Both the position numbers and the translations under genes were made by a program. A DNA stretch of 64,000 bases, from assembly GCA_004802705.1 (NCBI GenBank), contig SGPL01000002.1, forward strand, positions 1 to 64,000. The letters run 5' to 3'. The DNA is from Bondarzewia mesenterica. Its lineage: Eukaryota > Basidiomycota > Agaricomycetes > Russulales > Bondarzewiaceae. Position 1 is the first letter of the stretch. Every line of letters starts with the position of its first letter. This document shows positions 29,067 to 41,177 of the stretch, piece by piece. Under the pieces are notes generated by a model. It made no database searches. It was given only the letters and a program-made list of their open reading frames with translations, and was not told where the DNA came from.

Positions 29067-29231
29067 GCGGCGAGAGCAAGTGAGGTCGGTGACCAGCCAC
29101 CGCCTTGCACGTAAGAAAGACAACGGCCAATTCGCAGCAGGCGGAGTCTGAAACGGGTTTGTCCAACTTTCCACGCTCTCTTCCACCGCACCATCGCAGC
29201 GTCGCGTAGCAGTCAACAGGCTTTCAACAAC
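29067..29231. promoter_or_regulatory. Shared divergent promoter, MSH1 / septin
   Basis: Only 165 bases separate the two start codons, so both 5' UTRs and both promoters must fit or overlap here. The stretch is GC-rich with no clear TATA box, as expected for housekeeping promoters. Confidence 0.6.
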
Positions 29232-30904
29232 ATGTCATTCGCCGGAAGACGCAGAGGAAACAAGGTCAAGAAGGGTGTGCAGTTCACCGTCATGGTTGTC
29301 GGTTAGTACACCTTCGCAGTAGCTCGCATACGCAGTAGTCTGACGATGGTCCCCAACATGCGGGGATTGCAGGGGCCTCTGGCACCGGCCGCACCACGTT
29401 CGTGAACACCCTCTGTGAGTCGGAGGTGCTGACTCACAAGGTCTCCGACAATCCTGAGACGGCGCATGTTGAGGAGGGCATCAGGATTAAGCCTGCTAAC
29501 GTTGGTGAGTCGTGCAACCATAACCAACAACCACGTCGTCTTCCGTATTAACGCCATTCATCAACCAAAGAACTTGAGGAGGAAGGTGTTCGCATTGCTC
29601 TCACCATTGTCGATACCCCTGGTTTTGGTGACAACATCGACAACGAGTTCGCGTATGTTATTCTACCTTGATGTGCTGTTACTCAGTAGCGCTTATTGCC
29701 GTGCATAGTTTCCAAGAGATTGTTGGCTATCTCGAGCGCCAATATGACGACATCTTGGCTGAGGAGTCTCGCATCAAGCGTAACCCTCGCTTCAGAGATA
29801 ACCGTGTCCATGCCTTGCTCTACTTCATCCCTCCGACGGGTCATGCGTACGTGTTACGGTTACCAAGGTCTCCCTTTATTTTGAGCTTCTTTTCCTTTGT
29901 GCAGTTTGAGGGAGATGGACATTGAATTGATGCGCCGTCTCTCCCCCCGCGTTAACGTCATCCCTGTCATTGGCAAGGCTGACTCGTTGACTCCTAGCGA
30001 GCTCCGAGGCTTCAAGAAGAGGGTAGGTCTCTGTCTTAGATTGGTTGTTTCAAAAGCTCATCTTCGCGTAGATTATGGAGGACATCGAACACTACGACAT
30101 TCCTGTTTACAACTTCCCATACGACGTGGAGGAGGATGACGAGGAAACGATCCAGGATAACAGCGAGCTCCGGGTATGTATTTCGGGCGTGCACCGTTGT
30201 TCCTAGTCTTCTGACAAAATTTTCAGGCTCTCCTTCCTTTTGCTATCATAGGTTCGGAAGAGGAGATCGATATTGACGGAGAGACTGTTCGGGCCAGGAT
30301 CTACCCATGGGGTATCGCTGAAGTTGACAACCCCAAACACTCCGACTTCAGCAGGCTGCGGAGCGCCCTCTTGAAGTGAGTATCTCGTTAAGCTTTAGCG
30401 GCCATTTATGCATTTCCTCACTTTATTCAGCTCCCATTTGGCCGACTTAAAGTCCCTGACCCATGACGTGCTCTATGAGACGTACCGTACCGAGAAGCTT
30501 TCACGGACTGTGCACACTGATACCCAGTAAGTCATGAGTCGATCACTGTATCACATTTACTGAGCAGGTATTCTAGCGACTCTTCAATCCTTCCAGAAGA
30601 GCTTGCAACCCAGAGCGTGCGTCTCAAGGAGGAGCAGCTGCGCAGGGAAGAGGAGAAGGTCAAAGTTCAACGACCTGTATTCAATGAGCGGAGTTGATAT
30701 TGACATCCGCCTCATTAGCTCCGGGAAATCGAACTCAAGGTCCAGCGCGAGATCAACGAGAAGAGGCAGGAGTTACTCGCAAAGGAAGAATCGCTCAGGT
30801 ATGTAATGGTACTCCTATCTCAAGTTGAGACTATTCAACCTGCTTCTAGGAACCTCGAGAGTCGACTTGCTGCTCAGGGCTCGCAGCAGGAGTTCCGGGA
30901 CTGA
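29232..30904 (+). CDS. CDC11: Septin, Cdc11 group
   Basis: GTP-binding filament protein that forms septin rings at division sites and hyphal tips. The order is a short basic N-terminus (SFAGRRRGNKVKKG), then VQFTVMVVGASGTGRTTFVN with a P-loop carrying Arg in place of Lys, LTIVDTPGFGDNIDN (G3), HALLYFIPPTGHALREMD, NVIPVIGKADSLTP (G4) and the septin unique element IYPWGIAEVDNPKHSDF with SRLRSALL. The C-terminus (LKEEQLRREEEK, LKVQREINEKRQELLAKEE, LESRLAAQGSQQEF) is a coiled coil. The GxGR P-loop is typical of Cdc11-type septins, which are poor GTPases. About eight introns, all GT-AG, join in frame to TGA at 30902-30904. It is transcribed divergently from MSH1. Confidence 0.87.
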
Positions 30905-31468
30905 TGCTAAAACAGCTGCGGTTGCTGAACAGCCACGTGGAACATGTGAGTACATATACCCTGCGACTCCAAAGACTGTCCGTCCCTTCGTTTGCTCTTC
31001 TGTTCTTATCGTGGGCTATTCAAACGGATATTTTACTTTTTGTTGTCTCGTTCACGACGCTCGTTAAGTTTGTCCTGCCTATATCCTCCTTACCCTGCCT
31101 TGCCTACTGCTGCTACTTGACCCCGGATATCGTTCGCTTTCAATGTTGGTCCATTTAAACTTCATCCTTTCACTCTTTCCCCTCGCTTTTAATATGATGC
31201 AGTCGAAATGATAGCCTACACCACCTGCCTTGGGCCTGTCTTTTTCCCACTCCCTTTTGCTTGTTGTCATGATGGGAGCACATGGTGGACTCCGGTGTGC
31301 ACGCACGACGTTGGGCGATCATCATAGCACAGCCCGCCCTTCCTGACACCGTGCCAATGATTCTGTTTGTCTCTACCGTAGTGCCAGTAGCACTGACTGC
31401 TGGTCGTCGCATGCAACGTTGTCGACAAGGAAGGCGTTGTTGCGCTAAGATATAAATTGAGACTCCGC
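30905..31468. other. Intergenic, septin 3' side
   Basis: T- and C-rich sequence directly after the septin stop fits a 3' UTR. A 168-codon minus-strand frame overlapping this area is Arg-rich, lacks a domain and is a shadow of a better frame at 31469-31657. Confidence 0.4.
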
Positions 31469-31657
31469 CTAGGTCGCGGCCAGACGAGAGTATTGGCTCC
31501 CGTCGAACGGCCTTGTCGCGGTGTTGCTCACCATCGTCGAGCGGACCTTGTCCATCTCCTCTTTCTTCGCCTTGTCCACGTCGCTGCGAGCGGTTGGAGG
31601 TGGACAGCAGAGACGCCACAGAAGAGCGGCTGAGCTGCCGAAACCGGCAATCCTCAT
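31469..31657 (-). CDS. Possible small single-pass protein
   Basis: A 62-codon minus-strand frame, MRIAGFGSSAALLWRLCC then PPPTARSDVDKAKKEE, RSTMVSNTATRPFDGSQYSR. It has a hydrophobic N-terminal segment, a proline break and an amphipathic basic/acidic tail, a layout seen in small mitochondrial inner-membrane proteins. An upstream exon may exist. I recognise no family; it could be chance. Confidence 0.3.
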   Translation of the reverse strand: MRIAGFGSSAALLWRLCCPPPTARSDVDKAKKEEMDKVRSTMVSNTATRPFDGSQYSRLAAT

Positions 31658-31876
31658 CAGCAGTGTGTTGTCGCATATTGGAGAGCTCTCATTCCGTTTG
31701 GCCCTCGTTCCTTTCCCTCTTCCTCCCGTCACTCGTTCTCTTCGGCAACGGAATTGTGTTTCTTCACGGCTTTCACGGGCTGAACGCTCTTTACGCGAAA
31801 CGTGCCGCAGCCCTGTTTGCAGACATCAGAGCGGACCCAACCATCTCAGGCGACGTTCTGACTTGGTTTATTTCCA

Positions 31877-34800
31877 ATGCAGCTCGGTGAATCTCGCCCC
31901 TCCTCCGTCTTGAGTCAAACTAGGGACTGGCAGCCTCGTTCCAACATGGATCCAGGTCCTTCGTCTCCCGCTCCCCTACCAGCCTCCTTCATCCCTTCTA
32001 CGTCCGTAGCCCAGCGACGACGCTCCTCGGCGCTCCACGTACCCCCCCCAGCCCCTCCCCCCAACCAGCCTATACCCAGTGTACCTATACTCGATACCAC
32101 CCCTTCGGAAGGCTCCAAGAGACTGTCAGATTATGGAGAAGTTACGTATCATAATGGTGTTAATAGCCTTGGGCCCTTCGCTCGCCCGGCCGCTTCGCCC
32201 GGCTTAGCTGCGGTCGCAGCCTTCTCGCAGGCCCGCCTTGCTGCCGCTTCCCAACCATTCCAACCTTCAGCAACATCTTTTTACAACGGTATAGATTCCC
32301 CGCCCCAGCCAATAACACGTCCAACAAATTCTGGGCATCTTCAGGACATCATCCCCGACCGTCTGTTGTTATCTCCTCCAGAACAGTCTTCCGCGGAACC
32401 CCGTCCATCGTCGCGTCGTGCATTGACGAAAGCCCTAGAGTTGGCTCGGGAGGCTGTCAAGCTTGATTCCACCAACGATGATCCATACGGGGCGGTAGTC
32501 GCGTACGGCAAGAGCGTGGCTCTATTAAGCAAGGTCATGGAACGGGTCATGCGGGGGGAGGATAGCACGGAGTCTCATCGGAGGCGCGGAGGAAGACGAA
32601 GAAGTGTCGTCGCCCAAGAGGAGGAGGTCAAAAGACTGAAAGCCATTGTAAGTCTTCGCTTATATGCGTTGTCATTCCCATCAACTCCTTTTGTGCTGAC
32701 TTGACGTCCGTTAAAAGCACGATACATACGCCGATCGCATGAATATTCTCAGTTTGATCTACAGCATTCCACCTATTCCTCATTCTCCCTCGTCCCTATA
32801 TACGGCATCAATATCCGCATCTACTGATTCCACTCAGCCGTCCTCGCCTGTCTCTGGATCTCCTACATCAGACTCATCAGACCAGACGCCGACGACCCTC
32901 TCTTTAGTGACAGATGATGACAGTGATAGCCGAAGATTTTCTCAGGAGACAACTGTCAAAATCGACGGTATATTTCCAATGGACGAGTCGGAGCCCTCAG
33001 GTAAGTCTCGCATTCAGGGCTAACGTTGATAATTTCAAAGTTGATCATTTGTCTTAGACCTCGTGTCAACTTCGTCGGTTCATCCGTACGCAGCGGCATC
33101 CATGGATCGTCAATCTCATCCGTCAAACTCCGAGTCGAATCATCCGCCATCAATGAGCCGAGCGTCAATGATACCTCCCGCGCGACCTCCGCCGACTGGA
33201 CCACCTCCATTGCGTCCTCGCGCTGTTTCAGCTCTTCCGCCAGCTGCGCCACCTCCTCAGACGTCTCTCCCTCCTGCTCCAGATCAGCATCCCCTTACAA
33301 ATAAACATCTTACTGTCATCAGCCGACCACGAGGAAATTCAGCGGGACATGTTCGGTCTGGTTCGGGCAGCCGCCTAGAATCTCTGAAGGAGGAAGGCGA
33401 GAGATATGATGATCGAATATTGCAGACACAACAACAGCATCATCTCAAATCTGAGGACGAGTTTAGAAGGCCGAGGGCGAAAAGTATTCTCCAGTCTCAA
33501 CGAGAGCTGAACCGTGAGTCACATCCACTGCCGCCTCTGCCTTCACCGTCGGAAGCCGCGGATGACGCTCCTGCCACTCCACGGACGTTGGTCAATGATC
33601 ACGAACAACTCTCCCCGCCGTCATCCGCCAAACATATAACGCCGAGGCCTCGAGGAATATCGACAGTGTCTGCGCGTTCAGAGATCGTGACATCGACGAC
33701 CCTCATTAACGCGTCGACCACCATGGGCACTATCTCGCAAAGACGGTCCAAGGCTTCTGCCCCTCCTTCCGTCACAGGTTCTCCGAACCTTAGTGATTCG
33801 GCTCCTCCGTCCTCAATGAAAATGACGGCATCCGGACTGCCTGTGAGCTCCGCCCAAAACATCGGATATGGCCGTAGTCGCGCCGCATCACAACCTGGTC
33901 GTCGGCCAAGTCTATCTGGGTTGCCTTCCTCTTCGCTCGATCTCCCTGGGCGTCCATCGTCATCCATGATATCTATCGCGTCTATGCCGCGGAAGGTGTC
34001 TGGAAAAATCGGGTCTCAATTACCCCAGATTACCGTGGTCACGGGTCTGATGTCTCCACCTCTGAGCATCCCTGCTACGCAGCTCGTACCTCCACCCCCG
34101 ATCCCTCCTAGTAACCTTCCCACAACGCCGACTTCTCCGTTACCGCCTGCGCCTCCACCGGATCCTCTGCGCAAACCTTATCATATGATGAACCTCATCC
34201 GGCACACGATGACATCAAAGTCGGGAGGCTACATTACACGCCGCCTCCATGTCCCTCACGAGGTTTGGTCGCAAGGTGGAGCGAAGCTGGTGAACTTGCC
34301 GGAGAAGGTGCGTGTCGTCGAAGTATTGTGTTCTGCGCTGGAAGAGGTGCAGAATACAAGTGTGGATATCTTCGGGGCGGGTAACGTGAGCAGCGGGATG
34401 GCCATGGGGATCGGGAGTATTGGGAAAAAGGAAGGGGATATCTGGTCAGCAAAACTGGAGGAGTTTTCAGCAGTGTGCGACGGTGTTGTCGCGAATTTTG
34501 GAAAGAAGTTGGGTGTCGGCGAGGGTTTTGTGACCAAGAAATCTAGTGGCGTAAGTTGTTGGATTCTCATTTCCTTTATACTTCGCAGCTGGCTGAATAC
34601 ATCGTCGGCACGCTCAGGTCACATCTTGGGGTGGCAAGCTGACCCGCCAGTTCGACAAATTCACCAATGGAAAGAAGTGAGTGATCTTCGTGAAGCTTCT
34701 AGGTTTCGCAAATCTAATAAACGGTTCGGGGCAGTCTTGATTCGCCTGCGTCCTACGTGCAGGGTCTCAGCCGACTCTTCCTTCAAGCACAGCTCCTCGA

Positions 34801-35002
34801 CGAGCATTCTAAAGCTGTGTCTATGCAGCCCGTCGCACCCTCTTACGCTGCGCTCCCGATCGAAGTGCGGGCCGCCATCGAGAGCAAGCTGCGCCGTGCG
34901 TCGGAATTCTTCGCGACCGTCGTCCTGACCTTCGTCATCCGAGACCTGGCGCAGCTTTTGGACAAGTACGTGAAGAAGTGCGAGAAGTGGCTCGCGGAAT
35001 AA
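31877..35002 (+). CDS. MIT-domain protein with long disordered linker
   Basis: Predicted endosomal or ESCRT-associated protein. After a Pro/Ser-rich N-terminus the MIT three-helix domain reads RRALTKALELAREAVKLDST, DDPYGAVVAYGKSVALLSKV and, after an intron near 32650-32717, EEVKRLKAI|HDTYADRMNIL. A roughly 400-residue Ser/Pro linker follows. A conserved C-terminal domain then begins PYHMMNLIRHTMTSKSGGYI, continues with RRLHVPHEVWSQGGAKLVN, KVRVVEVLCSALEEVQNTSV, WGGKLTRQFDKFTNGK and LPIEVRAAIESKLRRASEFF, and ends KYVKKCEKWLAE at 35002. Fungal MIT proteins with this C-terminal block are conserved but poorly studied. The start could instead be the ATG at 31946. Introns near 34553-34617 and 34677-34735 join cleanly. 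Confidence 0.78.
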
Positions 35003-35891
35003 GAGTGCGGACGCGGATTTTTGTGCTTCTCATCATCAAAGATGTTTTTCGTGTTGGATTTTATTCACCGCCTACTGTATTTTATGCTTCAGGATTACAG
35101 CTTCAATGTTTCACCGGATCTCTGTCATCATCTTTTTTCTCTCTCACATCCTGTAGTTTTCTCTCCAACTTCTCGTCAGTGTCTCATTCCCACTACCTGC
35201 CCCCTTGTCATCTGTTCTCACTTATCACCTTTTNTTTTTTCATGTTCCTCTCCTCAGGTTTTGTCGATGTCATAGCTGGCATTTCCTTTTTTTTCTTCTT
35301 ATGTTATACATTTTTTGTTCATAGCCCTTCTTTGTTCCTTTTTTTGTTTTTCTGTCCCGTGCGTCCCTGCGTACCCGTTCGCCTTCGCTTGCTGCACTCC
35401 CCGTGCATACATACATACAAACCGTGGCTGGACTTCGTGGCTCGCCGTAGATATTGTAGGACTGATTACTTGTCGACGCGGTACCGGTGTCCGCTCGCGG
35501 ACATGCATCCAGTTGGGTTCTATATGGCAATGTAAATTTCCAGCACTCCTTCCACTCTTGTGCACATCTACGTGTGCCAATGTTGGGTCTTCTTGGTTGG
35601 AGTCGCAGCACGGCAAGTCGTAATGAAGACTCGTAGAAGGGTGCGGGGAGCATATGCGAAGAGAAGGGGGTAGTATACAGGTCCAGAATAACATAGGTAA
35701 ATTAATGAATCTGAATCTGCAAGCTCGGAGTAGGGGGAAGAACTATACAATGCGAACACGAAGGAATGCTCAGACAAAGTCCGTAATACATTATGCATGC
35801 GATTATCAAGGATGGACCAGAAGTTATGTACGGGGTTGCAACGAAGGAGGGGGCTGGAATGGACGAACAGTGAGTATAAACAAGGAATAAG
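35003..35891. other. Convergent intergenic region, T-rich, with one ambiguous base
   Basis: Both flanking genes end here. The left half (35030-35400) is a pyrimidine-rich tract full of TTTT and CTTT runs and contains an N at 35234, so the length of the homopolymer is not resolved. No gene is supported. Confidence 0.6.
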
Positions 35892-37804
35892 TTATGTCGC
35901 CTCGAGGGGGCGCGAGTGAAGCCCGCTGCGAGGATCGACGTCGAGATGGGACTGCATGCCGTTGGAGCCATTGGAGTGACGGTAGCCTTGCGGGGGTCTT
36001 TGTGCTTGGGTGCTGCGGATACCTTGGAGGACGTGAAGGCGGGTGGCTGGCGAATAAACGGATGGTCAGTCTCCGGAGTTACAGGTGTGGCACAGGGTAG
36101 AGGGGACTCACAGTAATCGTAGCGGGACTGCTCGTCGACGCCTTCTTCGTCTGAGTCGGCTAGCGGGTCGACGGTGTTAATGACATGCCATGCATCTGCA
36201 CCAGACAAGATGGTATGAGTGCGATGAGAGATGATGATAGTGGATGTTTACTCACGCTGCAACAGTGTCCGTTGCGGCCAGTAATGATATGCGGAAGCAG
36301 GGGTGTGGGCATAAGTGGCAGACGCCCCACGGTGCCGTGGTGCCCTGTGGTTGCTCGCAGAGTGTGAGTAGCGAGGGCTTTCTGCTCGTTGGATTCGCAT
36401 TGGCGTTGGCTGGTGTACGGTGACTGGCTCGTCGGATGGGTGGTGATCGCGTGCAACTCGACGGCGTCGAGGTTTTGGCTCACGGACTGTTAGACTATTG
36501 ATTAGCATCAGAGAGATGTTGAAGACGGATGGAAAACGCACTAGGAGGTTCGACGTCGTCAACGGGTACTGGAGAGTCAGTCGCCTCGTGTAGACGTTTC
36601 TTGCCCTTTGATGGCTTCTCCGCCGTACTCACTCCTTTGTCCTTAGTCTTGCCCTTGACGTTGCCTTTCTTCTCCTTCTCCTGATCGCCTTCTCCGTTCT
36701 TAGCTGTGTTGGCCAGAAAGTCCATTCGGAAATTGGACATCTTCTCTCCCCATTGTTTCTCCTCCTGCGTGTCGACGTTCTCCTGCTCGAATGCCTCTGG
36801 AGTAAGTTCGACGAATGTCGGGACCATACCCTTATGAGAACGGGATTGGTCGTCGTCGAAGGGATTAGTACTTGAGGACGCTTCGTGATAGTGATACATT
36901 AGCCAAAGGAAAACGCGCGCGCGAGAGGCGGATGAGATGTTGACAGGTAGAAACAAGTCAAGGAAGTCGATATCCAGGCGGCCGAAATGGTCATGGGCAA
37001 CATTCTGTACCAAATATGGAACAAAAGTTGGGACAATGTGATGGGTGGCGTGAAGGAAGCAGGACATACCGCGAAGTTGTTCGAAAGAACAAACAGCACA
37101 TTGACAATGCTTGTAGGGGGCACAGCTCCCTTCGCCTGCCGAAGAAGATGCGTTGGTGTGGGCCATGTGAGAGGCTGACGCAACTTACACTCAAGCTGAG
37201 GAGCTCGGCCGGCAAGGCTGGTTGTTTGTCACTCTCATCTTTGAGCTGACAAGCCTTGAGAAGGTTCTTGATACGAGGAGCGTCTTGAAGATTACCGTCG
37301 TTCTTTTGCAAGGCCGGTACCGGGTGATATGTCCTCAGGGACGTCCGCATCTCGGGCAGAACTGCGGGGTATCCTATTCAAATCGGAAGCACGCAGCGTT
37401 GCATGTATGGTACGTACATGTCATGGTGGTATTGACACGTCCAACATTCGCAAGGATAGAGATCATCGCGAAATCGGTTGCAAAGTCAGGCGAGTCTTGC
37501 ATCTTTTCCCGCAACGCTCGGGAACACCGAGTTGACTGGAGCAATGCATGAACATAGAGGTCACGGAAGGTGGATTTTGGCTGCTCCTTGGAAACCGCGT
37601 AGGGGTCGGTGAACACACGCTCCTTATTGCTGAATATTTCGAGAAGAAAGTCATATTGGATGTCCTTGCGGGAGAGAGGCTCGGCCTCTTCGTGCTTGAT
37701 GGCAAAGATCTTCCTCCGAGCATACAGAGACCTTAAGGTGGGTCAGTGGTAGTTAGTAAAAGGAAATGAAGAGAAACGGACGTGGTTGGCTTATGAGCAG
37801 CCAT
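35892..37804 (-). CDS. IES1: INO80 chromatin-remodelling complex subunit Ies1, copy A
   Basis: Ies1 is a fungal INO80 subunit. Exon 1 is MAAHKPTT; a TACTAAC branch point precedes the acceptor. Then come YARRKIFAIKHEEAEPLSRK, DIQYDFLLEIFSN, FRDLYVHALLQSTRCSRALR and ILANVGRVNTTM, an intron, PEMRTSLRTYHPVPALQKND, LQDAPRIKNLLKACQ, VPPTSIVNVLFVLSNNFA, and HFGRLDIDFLDLFLPVNISS leading into SRARVFLWLMYHYHEA. These blocks match the order of filamentous-fungal Ies1. The Lys-rich segment (KGNVKGKTKDKG) may be a nuclear localisation signal. The end reads TVDPLADSDEEGVDEQSRYD, an intron, then RLHVLQGIR and a stop at 35892; that last exon is the least certain part. A diverged second gene lies at 52830-54663. 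It diverges from the membrane-protein gene. Confidence 0.86.
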
Positions 37805-38478
37805 GGAGAGGGATGACGGTTGTGAGGAGGGAAGGCTTTCAAGTTTAGGATACAATCACATAGTTTGAGCTTGCTCAGCGGCAGTGTATTAAACCTGCCA
37901 GACCCACGTCGGGCCACGCGCCGCCCCAGACGGCGCACTATCTCCTTTTTAGTCTCTTTACTTCGGTCCCCGGTCACCCTTCGGCGTCGGCGCGTCGGAG
38001 TCAAATCAGTTTCATGGCATAATACTCAAGCCATGCTCACCGTCGCCCTCAACGCCAGCTCTTATTCATGGATCGTACCTTCACGCGGACACCCGTCTCT
38101 ATCCATCGCCGGCATCTAAATATGTCTCTAGTAGCAGGTAGGTGGGCGCTGGTCGCGGTCTCGGGCCAGTTTGATGTCAGAAGCTCGGGATGATACCTTC
38201 TTGGTGCCGCTGCGACTTGCGCTATGCACTTTGCGACCGAATCTTTTCCTTCCAGTCCGAATGATCCTTCCAGTCCGAATGGTCCACAACAAAGATATCA
38301 TCATCATCAATTCTTGTAATCATAGATCTGATTGGGCAAGCTGGGACCACTTGCCGACGCGTTGGGTCACTCATGGTTCTCCACCATTCTTTGCTTGCCT
38401 CCTGCCCTTTGGCTCCTGGTCTGAGCGTCTGGTCAAAGGAGATGCTGAGCATCCCCACAGCATTTTCTTTCGTCTGTC
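37805..38478. other. Divergent intergenic region, Ies1-A / membrane protein
   Basis: A 674-base spacer that should hold two promoters. Short open frames on both strands look like chance. A small direct repeat around 38257-38282 (two copies of a CCAGTCCGAATG-type 13-mer) is the only internal structure I noticed. Confidence 0.45.
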
Positions 38479-40467
38479 ATGCCAATTTTGACCTCCTTGT
38501 ACACCGCCCTTGCCTTTTTTTTATGTTTTTATCTTTCTGAAGCCGCAGGCGTGCCTCGTCCTCTCATTATTGGCCCTACCGACCCTTCTGTTCTTTATTC
38601 AAATGGTTGGAAAATAACGTCATCCCCGGCGGGCATAGGAGACTCCGTCGCTTCGAGTAGTGTTATAGGCGCGACCGTGTCCGTTGATCTGCCCGGTGAG
38701 TCTTCTGAACTGTCGAAGTCGATGGCGAGGTTGCCGACCCATCACTGCAGTTGGAACTACGAATGTAACTTATCTTGGAGTTGATGGGACTGCGGGCGGT
38801 CTTGCCGTGGCCTGTGTCGATTGCGATTTTTCTGAGCCCGCGGGTGGAGGTCAATTCCAGCTTGTAGAAATGCAACGGTCACCAGATGGTCAAAGGCGGC
38901 TCCCGGTGGGTATTTTGTTCTGCTGCCCTGTATATGTTTTTTTGAACCCCTCGAATAGACTATCCTATTTTCTTTTCATAATCTGGATCCGGCCGTATCG
39001 CATGCGCTTCGTGTAATGAAAGTTCGCTCACGAGTCAACGGAGCCAGCCAACTCACTTTCGGTGGTTTGATTGTGGAGACTGACTCCTATGCAGGTACGG
39101 ACCATTCCTCATGCCTCTGACGACGACGCCATAGCATGTAATTTGACATCTCAGCGTCTCCAGCAACTTCCATTTCTCAGAGCGCAGCCGGTACCACTTC
39201 GCTCGTGTCCTGTTCGAGCATATCCGCATCTGCCACCTTTTTCGCTATCAACTTCGTCTTCCCTGACTGAAAGTAACTCCCTCGCAAGTTCAACGCTTTC
39301 GTCCTCTATTACTTCTTCCACAGCCTCGCAGGCGTCCGCAACGTCTCGGTCCGACTCAAACACTTCCCCGCAGACGAGCACCAGCCCAATCACTACGTCG
39401 GGCACGTCCTCTGCCGCGATGTCTTTGTCAGCACAGACGGACTCTGTTTCGACTTCGTCGTTTCTGCCTTCCTCCCTTTCATCTTCATTTTCACAGGTGT
39501 CCAAGACATCAGTTATGTCTCAATCTTCGACTGCCGGTCTTTCATCCACCCAGGCGTCTGGGGCATCTTCTGGCGCGCTATCCGCCTCGACGCTTCCATC
39601 TTCGTTCAGTACCGTTGCGCGGCCACTTCCATTCATTACATCATCCACTCCGACATCATTATTTGGTTCCCTGACCCTCTCTGCCACATCGACGAGCTTG
39701 TTTGGTAGCTTCTCGTCTTCACCGAACTCCGCAACTTCCTCTGGATCAGCATCGACATCTTCTAAACTACCGTCGTCCACCTCCAGCGGCACTTCAGTAT
39801 CCACATCATCACCATCAACGAGTTCCGTGATGACATCAAGCCCCGCTCCGCCTCCCTCCGGAAGCCCGCGCAGTTCGCAATCCCCCTCCGACTCCGGGTC
39901 CACAAACGCGACAAGGCTCTCCTCCTCCACTATCATCGTCATCTCCATACTATCCGTCCTGGGTCTGCTCTCCCTCATCCTCGGCGCCATCGTCATCTAC
40001 ATCACGCGTTCCCGGCGCCTCAACAGGATTCAGCGACTCCCGCCCGCTGATGCCGGCGAGGCCGGCTTTAACCCCGCCCCTGTCGGCGTCAACATTTCGC
40101 AACCCGTCCTCATGGTGTCGCCCTTTGACGACCCGCCTCTGGCCGCGGATGCGCCCTCGATGCGGCGTGCTGACGACGGACTGTCCTTCCATTCCTCCCC
40201 CAGCGATTCAGACGCCGTAAGCCCTGACAGTTTCCACACTTTGAGCGGTGAGTCCTTAACCTCGCGTATGCTGACATTGAGTGAGAATTTTCTGACATGT
40301 TCTACTTCCTCTTTTGCTCCGCACCCCTGACTTCATTTTAATCATGATCCGTTGCTTTTGACTTCCGTCGTTTTTTGACTTTAGCTTTCCCGGCGCCCCC
40401 AAGTTTTTTGGCACCTCCCGTTCCGTCAGTACCGCCGTGGGTGGCAAGGAGGATACGGGACGATTGA
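38479..40467 (+). CDS. Ser/Thr-rich single-pass plasma-membrane protein
   Basis: The first exon has a signal peptide (MPILTSLYTALAFFLCFYLS). A small extracellular domain follows with WKITSSPAGIGD, GTTNVTYLGVDGTAGGLAVA and FSFHNLD. A stretch of about 200 residues consisting mostly of Ser and Thr comes next, then one transmembrane helix (TIIVISILSVLGLLSLILGA) with a basic stop-transfer (SRRLNRIQR). The cytoplasmic tail is acidic and Ser/Pro-rich, ending VPPWVARRIRDD after a final intron (40249-40383). This is the layout of fungal wall-stress sensors of the Wsc/Mid2 kind, but I see no WSC domain, so a sensor role is only a possibility. The exon join near 39.10-39.25 kb, where the frame enters the Ser-rich region, is unresolved. 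Confidence 0.72.
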
Positions 40468-41177
40468 AAGCAGATCGACATATCTCTAATTTATATATTC
40501 CAATTTATGCTGCCTTACTTCTTCGGGGTCTCAATGAGGGAGATTGGCGAGTACATGCCAATCATCGGAAAACGAAAGGCGGAGGAAGGTTAGGCCTGGA
40601 GCGACTCCGCAACGACTATTACGTTCAGGAGTCTCGCAAGAGCATTGCCCGCAACTTGCAATGTTTCCGAAAAGCATTGATTTCCCCACCAATGAACGAC
40701 AAGGCAGTTATGTACTAAAAACAAATACAATGGTTGAGACAGGGATTATCGAGGTTCTAGAACACCTCGTATGGAGGAAAGAAAGAAAGAAAGAGGAAGA
40801 GGGAAGAAAACAAAAGAAGGAAGAAATAGGACGAGAGTCAATGTAGATGGTATTTGTCGATCCAGAAAGCCTCCGATGAGAAATGATACATTTGAGCGAA
40901 CGACAAAGAAGAAGGGAGAAACGAAACAAAAAATCCAAAACGGAGGCGAAAAAAGGTCGCTGTCACGAAGCGGTGGAAGGAATGAATAGAGGCGGTATAT
41001 GTATGTCGCATGAGGCCCGGCGGTCGTCTCCGCCAGCAATAATAGAAGAATATTTAAGAGGTATACAAAAATTCCCAAAAGGACAATACGGCAAAATTAT
41101 GATTCATCTGGGGGACCCGGCAAGGTCCAATTTTGTGTTCAGACAGGGGGAACGGAAGCATGAAGAGCAGTGACAGG
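40468..41177. other. Convergent intergenic region with purine-rich tract
   Basis: Two genes end here. A purine-rich GAAA/GGAA low-complexity tract occupies about 40775-40835 and 40905-40980. No gene is supported. Confidence 0.55.

Noticed and set aside
31170..31676. 168-codon minus-strand open frame
   Set aside because: Arg-rich composition with no domain; overlaps a more plausible small frame and the septin 3' region.
35020..35400. T-rich tract as a possible hydrophobic membrane protein (185-codon frame)
   Set aside because: Phe/Ser/Leu composition comes from low-complexity pyrimidine sequence with an unresolved base; position fits a 3' UTR.
39151..39996. Long minus-strand open frames rich in Asp/Glu/Val
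   Set aside because: They are antisense shadows of the TCN-rich Ser/Thr region of the membrane-protein gene.
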